Below are positions 11,427 through 18,080 of a stretch of 18,080 nucleotides of DNA, one piece after another. Each line of letters opens with the position of its first letter. Position 1 is the first letter of the stretch. The stretch comes from CAYLPU01 sp964385635. GTDB taxonomy: Bacteria; Chloroflexota; Anaerolineae; B4-G1. The position numbers were made by a program, and so were the translations under genes. Location of the stretch: positions 1 to 18,080 of the forward strand of contig CAYLPU010000104.1 of NCBI GenBank assembly GCA_964385635.1. Direction: 5' to 3'. The notes under the pieces are model-generated. The model was not told the DNA's origin. It saw only the letters and a program-made list of their open reading frames with translations, and made no database searches.

Positions 11427-12821
11427 GTGGAACAGACTTACAACGTCACGATAATCGGCGCGGGGCCGGGAGGCTACGTGGCTGCCGTCCGTGCTGCCCA
11501 ACTGGGGCTGAAGGTTGCCCTGGTCGAGAAGGAGCACCTGGGGGGGGTGTGCCTCAACTGGGGGTGCATCCCGACCAAGGCGCTCTTGCGCAACGCCGAA
11601 GTCGTCTCCCTGTTGGGAAGGGGCAAGGAGTTCGGCTTCACTGTCACAGGGCTTGAAGTGGACTTCGGCGCGGCGGTGGATCGTAGCCGTAGGGTGTCCA
11701 GGCGGCTGGTCAAGGGCGTCGGCGTGCTGATGCGCAGGAATGGTGTGGAAGTCATTGAGGGGAGGGGAATGTTGAAGTCGCCCGGCGAGGTCGAGGTGGC
11801 GCTGAAGACGGGCGGCACGCGCACATTGGAGACGCACAACGTCATCATCGCCACGGGAGGACAGGCGCGGACCATTCCCGGCATCACTCCCGACGGCGAG
11901 CGGGTGCTGACCTACCGGGAGGCTATCGTGCTGCGCGAGATGCCTGCTTCGGTCGTCATCGTTGGGGCCGGGCCGATTGGAATGGAGTTTGCCCACTTAT
12001 GGCGCACTTATGGCGCTGATGTCACCGTCGTCGAGATGCTCCCTCACGCGCTGCCGCTGGAGGATGAGGAGGTCAGCGCGGAGGTGGAGCGCGCCTTCAA
12101 GCGACGCAAGGTGCGACTGCTGACCTCCACGCGCGTGCAGGGGGTGGAGACGACTGACGACGGCGTGCGGGTGAGCGTGGCAGGCGAGCAGGGCGAGCAG
12201 ACGCTGGAGGCCGAGCGGGTGCTCGTCGCCATCGGCGCGCGGCCTGACAGCGAAAATCTGGGCCTGGAGGAGATCGGCGTGCAGGTGGAGCGTGGGGCTG
12301 TTGTCGTGGACGACCAGATGCGCACCAACGTGTCTGGCGTCTACGCTATTGGTGACGTGACCGGGAAGTTGGCGCTGGCCCACGTCGCCTCAGCCCAGTC
12401 CATCGTCGCGGTGGAGACCATCGCTGGGGCGGAGACCGTCATGCTGGACTACGAGGCGATACCGCGCTGCACCTACTGCCGGCCACAGGTGGCCAGTTTC
12501 GGCCTCACTAAACCGCAGGCAGTCGAGCGCGGGCACGAGGTCAGGGTAGGAAAGTTCCCCTTCCGCCCCAACGGCAAGGCGCTGGGGCTGGGGGACTACG
12601 ACGGCTTCGTCAAAATCGTGGCTGATGCGACCACCGGCGAGATACTGGGCGCTCACCTGGTCGGCCCGGAGGTGACAGAGTTGTTGCCTGAGTTGGTGCT
12701 GGCCCGCAACTGGGAACTGACGCCAGAGCAGATTGCGCGCACGGTCCACGCCCATCCTACGCTGAGCGAGGTGCTGATGGAGGCCGCGCACGGGGTGTTT
12801 GGCAAGGCGATCCATATTTGA
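11427..12821 (+). CDS. lpdA: Dihydrolipoyl dehydrogenase (E3)
   Basis: A 464-residue FAD enzyme that reoxidises the dihydrolipoyl arm of 2-oxoacid dehydrogenase or glycine-cleavage complexes with NAD+. GTG 11427 is chosen because GGAGGAG (11413-11419) lies seven bases upstream and it places the FAD fold at residue 8; the longer open frame to 11367 runs into the promoter. The FAD motif is GAGPGGYVAAVRAAQLG (11-27) and the redox disulfide CLNWGC (Cys42/Cys47). The NAD motif GAGPIGMEFAHLW, the second FAD motif AIGDVTG and the catalytic pair HAHPTLSE (His443, Glu448) are all intact, with spacing like the E. coli enzyme. No E1/E2 gene is near, but lipoyl synthase is in the same operon. Mercuric reductase is excluded by the C-terminal His-Glu site and lack of a cysteine tail. 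Confidence 0.95.
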   Translation: MEQTYNVTIIGAGPGGYVAAVRAAQLGLKVALVEKEHLGGVCLNWGCIPTKALLRNAEVVSLLGRGKEFGFTVTGLEVDFGAAVDRSRRVSRRLVKGVGVLMRRNGVEVIEGRGMLKSPGEVEVALKTGGTRTLETHNVIIATGGQARTIPGITPDGERVLTYREAIVLREMPASVVIVGAGPIGMEFAHLWRTYGADVTVVEMLPHALPLEDEEVSAEVERAFKRRKVRLLTSTRVQGVETTDDGVRVSVAGEQGEQTLEAERVLVAIGARPDSENLGLEEIGVQVERGAVVVDDQMRTNVSGVYAIGDVTGKLALAHVASAQSIVAVETIAGAETVMLDYEAIPRCTYCRPQVASFGLTKPQAVERGHEVRVGKFPFRPNGKALGLGDYDGFVKIVADATTGEILGAHLVGPEVTELLPELVLARNWELTPEQIARTVHAHPTLSEVLMEAAHGVFGKAIHI

Positions 12822-13624
12822 CCCATCCACCCGACTACCACATTCACACCCGCTTCTCGTGCGACAGCGAGACCAAAATGACGGAGGCGTGTGAGGCGGC
12901 TATCGCCCGCGGTCTGGGTGAGATTGCTTTCGCCGAGCACGCCGACTTCGAGCCGCTTGACGTCTGCCGCGGGTATCTGCAGCCGGCCGCCTACCTGGAC
13001 GAAATTGAGCGCTGCCGGCGCAGGTACGGCGACACTCTGACCATCCGGGCCGGGGTCGAGATCGGCGAGGCACACGTCTACCGGGACGAGGCGGCGGCAC
13101 TTTTAGAAGCCCACGAGTTCGACTTCGTGCTAGGGTCTCTTCACTGGGTGGATGGCCGGCTCCATTGTGTCGGGCGCTACTTCGCCGGTCGCACCCTCGA
13201 CGAGGGGCTGCATGCCTACTTCGAGGAACTGGCGCGGCTGGCCGCAGAGGCAGACTACGACGTCCTGGCTCACTTCGACACCATACGCCGGGCAGCCTAC
13301 CGTGCTTTCGGACTGAAGGTATTGGATTACATACCTTATGAGGAGACGATCCGCCGCACCTTGCGCACCCTCGTCGAACGAGGCAAGGGATTGGAGGTCA
13401 ACACCGTCACCTATCGGCGTGGGATGGGTGATCCCAGCCCACCGTTGCAGGTACTGCGCTGGTATCGCGAACTGGGTGGCGAGATTCTCACCTTCGGCTC
13501 CGACGCCCATACTCCCGATGCCATCGGGTCGTCCTTCGACGTAGCGCTGGAGATGGCACAGACAGCCGGTTTCACGCGGCTGGCGACGTTCGAGAAGCGT
13601 AGGTTGGTATGGATAGCCATTTGA
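12818..13624 (+). CDS. PHP-domain phosphatase, histidinol-phosphatase-like (HisJ/HisK family)
   Basis: A 268-residue metal-dependent phosphoesterase of the PHP superfamily; the closest known role is L-histidinol-phosphate phosphatase in histidine synthesis. The metal ligands are visible in order: HIHT (His8, His10), AEH (His41), GVEIG (Glu81), GSLHW (His109), AHFD (His152) and GSDAHT (Asp229, His231). DYHIHTRFSCDSE and the length are typical of HisK. The start is taken as TTG 12818, overlapping the lpd stop (TTGA), because the conserved HxH motif sits only eight residues in and no better start exists. The gene lies between lpd and lipA with 4-nt and 19-nt junctions, so it is co-transcribed with lipoate genes, not with his genes. 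A different phosphate ester as true substrate is therefore possible. Confidence 0.87.
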   Translation: MTHPPDYHIHTRFSCDSETKMTEACEAAIARGLGEIAFAEHADFEPLDVCRGYLQPAAYLDEIERCRRRYGDTLTIRAGVEIGEAHVYRDEAAALLEAHEFDFVLGSLHWVDGRLHCVGRYFAGRTLDEGLHAYFEELARLAAEADYDVLAHFDTIRRAAYRAFGLKVLDYIPYEETIRRTLRTLVERGKGLEVNTVTYRRGMGDPSPPLQVLRWYRELGGEILTFGSDAHTPDAIGSSFDVALEMAQTAGFTRLATFEKRRLVWIAI

Positions 13625-13643
13625 TTGCTATGAGAGGTGCACT

Positions 13644-14588
13644 TTGGCTACGGACCGTACTGGGGAGATTCTAGTATCCCCGTCCCGTCTCCAACGCCGC
13701 CCGCCCTGGCTGCGGGTGCGCGCCCCCACGGGCGAGACGTACCATTGGCTCAAGCGGCTGATGCGAGCCAAGGAATTACATACTGTCTGCGAAGAGGCCC
13801 ACTGTCCCAACATCGACGAGTGCTGGGGCCACCGCACCGCCACCTTCCTCATCCTCGGCGACACGTGCACCCGCAACTGCCGCTTCTGTAATGTCAAGAC
13901 AGGCCGTCCGGCCCCGCTCGATCCGCATTCGAACGAACCGGAACATGTGGCCCAGGCAGTGCAGGCAATGAATCTGAAGCATGCCGTCATCACTTCGGTG
14001 GATCGGGACGATCTGCCCGATGGGGGAGCCTCTGTCTTTGCCTCCGTCATCTGCCGCATCCGCGCCCTTCGACAGGCTCAGGGCAGGCTCCTCCAGCCCG
14101 GCTGCACGGTCGAGGTGCTGATCCCCGACTTTCGCGGGCGCGTCGAACCGCTGAAGGTGGTGATGGACGAGCGGCCGGACATCCTCAACCACAACATCGA
14201 GACGGTGCCACGTCTCTTCCGCGCGGTGCAGCCCCAGTGCCGCTACGAGTGGTCGTTGGCCGTGTTGCGCAACGCCAAGGTATTGTGGCCGGAGGCGATA
14301 ACCAAGAGCGGCCTTATGGTTGGGTTGGGGGAGACAGTGGGCGAGGTGTTGGACGTGATGCGAGACCTGCGCGAACTGGACGTGGACATCCTCACCATCG
14401 GACAATACCTCCAGCCTACCAGGCAGCACATCCCTATCGCCCGCTACTACACGCCGGAGGAGTTCGAGATGTTTCGGGAGCGAGGCTACGAGATGGGGTT
14501 CCGCTGGGTCGAAAGCGGCCCGCTGGTGCGGAGTTCTTATAATGCCGAGGCGCAGGCGCGGGCACTGTCTACGCCGTCTCGGGCCTGA
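13644..14588 (+). CDS. lipA: Lipoyl synthase (radical SAM)
   Basis: A 314-residue enzyme that inserts two sulfur atoms into protein-bound octanoyl groups to form the lipoyl cofactor. TTG 13644 follows GAGAGGT; no ATG fits better. The auxiliary, sacrificial 4Fe-4S cluster is ligated by CEEAHCPNIDEC (Cys49, 54, 60), the radical SAM cluster by CTRNCRFC (Cys75, 79, 82), and RSSY (296-299) is the conserved C-terminal motif whose serine binds the auxiliary cluster. Everything needed for activity is present. Unusually, about nine residues (RQAQGRLLQ, 143-151) sit between ICRIRAL and PGCTVEVLIPDFRG, where family members have only a short turn. They are encoded by a dispersed repeat. Co-transcription with lpd fits its role; no lipB or lplA is in the window. 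Confidence 0.95.
   Translation: MATDRTGEILVSPSRLQRRPPWLRVRAPTGETYHWLKRLMRAKELHTVCEEAHCPNIDECWGHRTATFLILGDTCTRNCRFCNVKTGRPAPLDPHSNEPEHVAQAVQAMNLKHAVITSVDRDDLPDGGASVFASVICRIRALRQAQGRLLQPGCTVEVLIPDFRGRVEPLKVVMDERPDILNHNIETVPRLFRAVQPQCRYEWSLAVLRNAKVLWPEAITKSGLMVGLGETVGEVLDVMRDLRELDVDILTIGQYLQPTRQHIPIARYYTPEEFEMFRERGYEMGFRWVESGPLVRSSYNAEAQARALSTPSRA
14065..14090 (+). repeat. Dispersed repeat inserted in lipA
   Basis: CCCTTCGACAGGCTCAGGGC (14065-14084) followed by AGGCTC. It matches the inverted copy at 7574-7593 except at two positions. On the opposite strand this word translates as the ALSLSKG string familiar from repeat-contaminated protein predictions. The reading frame of lipA is kept. Confidence 0.75.
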
Positions 14589-14607
14589 GGTGCAATATCC
14601 GGCATAT

Positions 14608-14659
14608 CCCACTGGTAGCACAGGCGGGTTCCAGCGGGGTCGGGACCGCCTGTCGTGGG
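14608..14659 (+). terminator. Strong hairpin downstream of lipA
   Basis: ACAGGCGG (14620-14627) pairs perfectly with CCGCCTGT (14646-14653). The stem extends inward by TTCC/GGGA around one bulged G, and outward, across an uneven internal loop, by CCCAC/GTGGG (14608-14612 and 14655-14659). The loop is AGCGGGGTC. It begins 20 bases after the lipA stop. There is no T-run, so it may be a mRNA-stabilising or processing hairpin, not an intrinsic terminator. Confidence 0.5.
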
Positions 14660-14727
14660 TAGTCATCCGCCCGCGCATCTCGCTGCCTGCTCAGGCCACA
14701 GGACGTCAATAGGGCAAAACGAAGCCC

Positions 14728-14880
14728 TTGCCAAGCGGCGACTTCTCCCCCATCTGGCGTGGTGGGGGCTTCTCCTGGCTGGCGAATCTGCTGCGAAGCA
14801 GGGATCTGCGGCAGTTGGCCCTGTTGCTGGCCGACCTCTCACGCGTCTACCTGCTCTTCCCCGTATCAACTATCGCGCGT
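14728..14880 (+). pseudogene. Possible remnant of a small DUF1232-like gene
   Basis: In this frame the translation WLANLLRSRDLRQLALLLAD and then LSRVYLLF resembles the helical N-terminal region before the DUF1232 (YkvA) domain, as I recall it in related bacteria. After that point the frame gives no family-like sequence and runs through the protease promoter. There is no ATG or ribosome-binding site. It may be a truncated relic or coincidence of a leucine-rich frame. Confidence 0.25.
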
Positions 14881-14933
14881 CGTTTTAGGAAATCTGTAAC
14901 TTCTCTGTTACCGGAAGTTAGCAGCCCCTATGA

Positions 14934-14939
14934 TATAAT
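14934..14939 (+). promoter_or_regulatory. Probable -10 box of the C11 protease gene
   Basis: A perfect TATAAT with a TG two bases upstream (TGATATAAT), set in an AT-rich dip. No good -35 hexamer is found at 16-18 bp. The start near 14946 would give a leader of about 80 bases. Confidence 0.5.
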
Positions 14940-15026
14940 TCTTCAAGTGCAGACCAAGTCGTCAAGTCGTAAGTAACTACTTGCCTGCGGTGGCAAAGAA
15001 TTACCCGTGACTCGTGAGGGACTATC

Positions 15027-18023
15027 ATGAACAACGTCAATGTTTCCATTCGCTCGGCTACGCGTTGCTTACTCTCGTGGCTGGCGGTCGCCGCGCTGCT
15101 TATGACGACCTTGACTGTGGTGGCCCAGGGCCCGGATGACCAGCCGAAGTGGACCTTCCTGGTCTACCTTGACGGCGACAACAACCTGGAGGGCGCTGGC
15201 ATTGACGACTTTCTGGAGATGTCGAGCGTTGGTTCTACCAACGATGTGAATATCGTGGTCCAGTTTGATCGTATCTCTGGCTACACCAGCAGTTATGGCG
15301 ACTGGACGACGACCAAGCGTTTTTTCGTCACTCCGGGGATGACGCCCACCTCTGGTAACGCCGTCGTGGACATCGGCGAGGCCAACATGGGGCATCCGCA
15401 GACGCTGATAGATTTCGTCCAGTGGGGCATGACCAACTACCCGGCCGATCACTACGCCGTCGTTCTCTGGGACCACGGCAGTGGCTGGCGATTGAGATCC
15501 TACCAGGCGCCGCCCTTCAAGGACATTGCCCATGATGATACTAACGGGGGGGATGCTCTTAACATGCCTGAGTTGCGCAGCGCTATGGACACCCTGAGCA
15601 ACGGTGGCTCGGAGCCTCTTGACCTCGTCGGCTTCGACGCCTGCCTGATGGGGATGATCGAAGTTGACAATCAGCTCGTCCCCTACGTCGACGTGCGGGT
15701 TGGCTCTGAGGAGACAGAGCCCTGGGACGGCTGGCCCTACGACGGTATTCTTGCATCGTTGACGGCTGATCCGGCTATGTCGGCCAGCCAACTGGGCACG
15801 GTGATTGTGGACGAGTATTATGCCTCGTACGGCAACAGCGAAACTCAATCAGCCGTTGACCTGCATACTCCCTACGCCAGCCTCAACGCCGCCGTCAACG
15901 ACTTTGCTGTGGCACTGATCGACGGCGTGGACGGTCATCACGCGGAGATTGTCACTGCCCGCGACAACACCCAGGCGTTCTACTATCCGACTTACGTTGA
16001 CCTCTACGATTTTGCCTACCAGGTCAACCAGTACGTGAGTGACGGTACGATCGACGCTGCTGCCACCGCTGTGATGAACGCAGTCGGCAATGCCGTCATC
16101 CGCGAGCAGCACGGGTCGAGTTGGCCCGGTGTTCATGGCATCAGCATCTACTTCCCAGGGTCAGAGGGCAGCTACGATAGCCGCTACGACGGTAGCCAGG
16201 GCTGGCTTGAGTTCACCGCGGACACCCAGTGGGACGAGTGGCTTCACGCCTTCTATGATTTCGATGGTGCCGGTCTAGACTGTGGTAGTGCTGTGACAGC
16301 CTATTGCGACGCTTCATACGCCGGTGACACCACCGGCAGCCCCTCGAATGTCGACTACTACGGCTGTGTGGGGTGGTACGAGAGCGGCCCTGAAGACATC
16401 TACGTGCTGACTACCTCTTCCACCGGTGACATCATCGCCAGTCTCAGTGATCTGGGCGTGGATCTGGACGTGTTCATCCTATCAGACTGCGACGAGAACG
16501 CGTGCAAGGCCTATGGCGATTCCGTAGCCACATATAACGATGCTCCAGCAGGTACCTACTACATTGTCGTGGACGGTTACTTTGGATCCGAGGGCAGTTA
16601 TGCACTGGACATCACCTGTGGTGGTGGCACCTGCAATGACCTGAACGAGCCCAACGACACCCCAGGGCAGGCGACATCTATCACCTACGATACCACGCTG
16701 AGCGCCGACATCTGCCCAGCGAGAGACGAGGACTACTACGCCTTCACTGGCAACGCTGGCGACACCATCGTCGCGGATATAGATGCCCAGTCCATCGGTT
16801 CCTCTCTCGACTCCTATCTCTACCTCTACGACACCGACGGGGTCACCGAGCTGGCTTACAGCGACGGCTATGACGGTCTTGACTCCCGCATCATCTATAC
16901 CTTGCCGGCTGACGGTACCTACTACCTGAAGGTGCGGGATTACTGGGATGATGGTGGGCCTGGCTACTTCTACACCATCTCGCTGGTGGAAGTAGAGGTC
17001 TTTGACGTAGACGCTAACTGGATGTGGAGTGCTCCGACCATTGACGGTGAGATCGCGCCTGGGGAGTGGGATAATGCCGCTACCTACGACATCGCTAATC
17101 CCAGAACCTGGCGGAAACAAAAGCAGGATGACTCGGCGATCTTGCCAGAGGCTTTCCTGGGGGATAAGGGATTGCGTCAGATCCTACTCGAGCCAAGGGA
17201 TCGACTGGCTCCGGTGACCCTGTACGCGATGAACGACGGTACACATCTCTATCTGGCCATAGACAACCCCAACGATATGACGATGGACACGTATGACCAG
17301 ATGGGCGTGTATTTCGACGACAACCCGCTGCCCTCGGACGGGCAGTGGACGAACACAGGCTGTGGGCACTCGGACGGGGAAGGGAACTTCTGGGTGTTGA
17401 CGAGCACGGTTAAATACCGTGAGTGGATTGCTGGCCCGGAGTCTTGTGACGTCGTCGTGCCCGCGCCGGGGTCTTCAGGTTCCGTGGGGTATGGCAGCGG
17501 GGGGCATACACAGATCGAAATCGCCATTGACCTGACTTCCTCAGCGCTGCGAGCGACACCCGGCGACGTGATCAACATGTACCTGTGGATCTACGACGCG
17601 AACGCAGGTGCGTTTGACGGTCGGTGGCCCGTCGTGGCCGATTATCAGGACCCCTCCACCTATCGCCCTTTGACTCTGGCGACCTGCCCTGTGCCTGCAT
17701 CGCCCAGCCTGTCCTCACCCTCGAACGGGACCTCAGTCAGTGGTAATCCCCCGACCTTCAGGTGGGGCAGCATGAGCGGGGCGACGTCGTACCGCATCCA
17801 GGTGGCTGACAACTCGGGTTTCTCCTCACCCGAGATAGACCAGATTATCTCCAGCACGTCATACACGCCGGGCAGCGCGTTGCTGCTCAACGGCGCTACC
17901 TACTACTGGCGTGTGCGGGCGTCCAACAGCGGGTCGTGGTCGGCGGTATGGCAGTTCACAACACCCGCAGAGGCCCCGCAGCCCACTATCTACCTGCCCC
18001 TGGTCGCAGTGGGCTATCCGTGA
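15027..18023 (+). CDS. Secreted clostripain-like (C11) cysteine protease, multidomain
   Basis: A 998-residue exported protease. ATG 15027 follows GAGG by seven bases and gives a signal peptide (LLSWLAVAALLMTTLTVVAQ, about 14-34). Residues 41-408 are a peptidase C11 domain with the catalytic dyad His150 (LWDHGSGW) and Cys206 (GFDACLMGM); the family cleaves after Arg or Lys and usually matures by self-cleavage. Then come two bacterial pre-peptidase C-terminal (PPC)-like beta-sandwiches (about 415-535 and 536-656; the second opens with NEPNDTPGQAT). A CBM9/DOMON-like domain follows (about 665-885, opening with PTIDGEIAPGEWD), then a fibronectin-III-like domain (about 890-980). The protein ends in TIYLPLVAVGYP, a tail like that of many Chloroflexota secreted proteins. 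It is monocistronic, with its own -10 box and leader. A role in protein scavenging at the cell surface is inferred. Confidence 0.92.
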   Translation: MNNVNVSIRSATRCLLSWLAVAALLMTTLTVVAQGPDDQPKWTFLVYLDGDNNLEGAGIDDFLEMSSVGSTNDVNIVVQFDRISGYTSSYGDWTTTKRFFVTPGMTPTSGNAVVDIGEANMGHPQTLIDFVQWGMTNYPADHYAVVLWDHGSGWRLRSYQAPPFKDIAHDDTNGGDALNMPELRSAMDTLSNGGSEPLDLVGFDACLMGMIEVDNQLVPYVDVRVGSEETEPWDGWPYDGILASLTADPAMSASQLGTVIVDEYYASYGNSETQSAVDLHTPYASLNAAVNDFAVALIDGVDGHHAEIVTARDNTQAFYYPTYVDLYDFAYQVNQYVSDGTIDAAATAVMNAVGNAVIREQHGSSWPGVHGISIYFPGSEGSYDSRYDGSQGWLEFTADTQWDEWLHAFYDFDGAGLDCGSAVTAYCDASYAGDTTGSPSNVDYYGCVGWYESGPEDIYVLTTSSTGDIIASLSDLGVDLDVFILSDCDENACKAYGDSVATYNDAPAGTYYIVVDGYFGSEGSYALDITCGGGTCNDLNEPNDTPGQATSITYDTTLSADICPARDEDYYAFTGNAGDTIVADIDAQSIGSSLDSYLYLYDTDGVTELAYSDGYDGLDSRIIYTLPADGTYYLKVRDYWDDGGPGYFYTISLVEVEVFDVDANWMWSAPTIDGEIAPGEWDNAATYDIANPRTWRKQKQDDSAILPEAFLGDKGLRQILLEPRDRLAPVTLYAMNDGTHLYLAIDNPNDMTMDTYDQMGVYFDDNPLPSDGQWTNTGCGHSDGEGNFWVLTSTVKYREWIAGPESCDVVVPAPGSSGSVGYGSGGHTQIEIAIDLTSSALRATPGDVINMYLWIYDANAGAFDGRWPVVADYQDPSTYRPLTLATCPVPASPSLSSPSNGTSVSGNPPTFRWGSMSGATSYRIQVADNSGFSSPEIDQIISSTSYTPGSALLLNGATYYWRVRASNSGSWSAVWQFTTPAEAPQPTIYLPLVAVGYP

Positions 18024-18080
18024 TGGTGGGATATTTACCCCAAAAGTTGCACCAGTAGGTACTGTGTGAAGTTGACCTCC

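Larger units (their letters stand above)
14589..15026. other. Intergenic region between lipA and the C11 protease gene
   Basis: It contains a strong hairpin (14608-14659), a possible gene remnant (about 14728-14880), a -10 box (14934-14939), an 8-bp tandem duplication CAAGTCGT (14955-14970) and a small stem TTGCC/GGCAA (14981-14996) in the protease leader. I find no intact gene. Confidence 0.55.

Noticed and set aside
14655..14888. A 77-codon plus-strand frame downstream of lipA
   Set aside because: It has no ribosome-binding site or family-like sequence and overlaps both the hairpin and the possible remnant in another frame.
18024..18080. Start of another gene at the window end
   Set aside because: There are only 57 bases with no start codon, ribosome-binding site or recognisable frame.

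Overview
The window (about 60% G+C by eye) looks like a chromosomal stretch of an environmental bacterium, most likely of the Chloroflexota (Anaerolineae-like). This is inferred, not proven. The clues are a secreted protease ending in an IYLPLV-type tail, a lipoprotein with a long Pro/Thr/Glu-rich linker, an endoglycosidase-like lipoprotein overlapping a GT39-type glycosyltransferase, and simple-word repeats scattered between and inside genes. There is no rRNA, tRNA, CRISPR array, prophage or insertion sequence.

Layout. 1-1630 (+): the 3' end of a sensor histidine kinase, overlapping by 4 nt a lipoprotein of unknown function. 1735-2869 (-): an EamA/DMT-type transporter broken by a one-base frameshift, preceded by the decayed C-terminal end of an unrecognised gene that runs into the transporter's ribosome-binding site. 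2870-3316: a non-coding stretch with a decamer-based inverted repeat, ending in a clear promoter and palindromic operator. 3317-4004 (+): an RHH/PIN (VapBC-like) toxin-antitoxin operon, convergent with a nucleotidyltransferase (4041-4724, -). 4781-4855: heptamer repeats. 4873-7027 (+): a NatAB-like two-gene ABC exporter. 7056-7540: a promoter, a leader that could form two mutually exclusive hairpins, and a small cysteine-rich protein. 7654-11339 (+): the glycosidase-like lipoprotein and the GT39-type membrane glycosyltransferase, overlapping by 4 nt. 11350-14588 (+): a promoter, then dihydrolipoyl dehydrogenase, a PHP-family histidinol-phosphatase-like enzyme and lipoyl synthase, apparently one operon. 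14589-15026: an intergenic region with a strong hairpin and a possible gene remnant. 15027-18023 (+): a 998-residue secreted clostripain-like (C11) protease.

How the genes may work together. LipA makes the lipoyl cofactor and Lpd reoxidises it in 2-oxoacid dehydrogenase or glycine-cleavage complexes, so this operon is metabolically coherent apart from the PHP enzyme between them. The glycosidase/GT39 pair probably acts on surface glycans. The kinase, lipoprotein, ABC exporter and C11 protease are all envelope-facing.

The most unusual signal is a set of four degenerate repeats, each with a 7-bp period but a different word: one intergenic (4781-4855) and three inside the single GT39 reading frame (9365-9399, 9804-9846, 10421-10497). 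The last keeps exact heptamer phase for 11 units with a fixed C at position 4. They recall the heptanucleotide STRR repeats known from filamentous cyanobacteria. A separate small dispersed repeat with core CCCTTCGACARGCYCAGGGC lies in the lipA coding sequence and again, inverted, upstream of the glycosidase gene.
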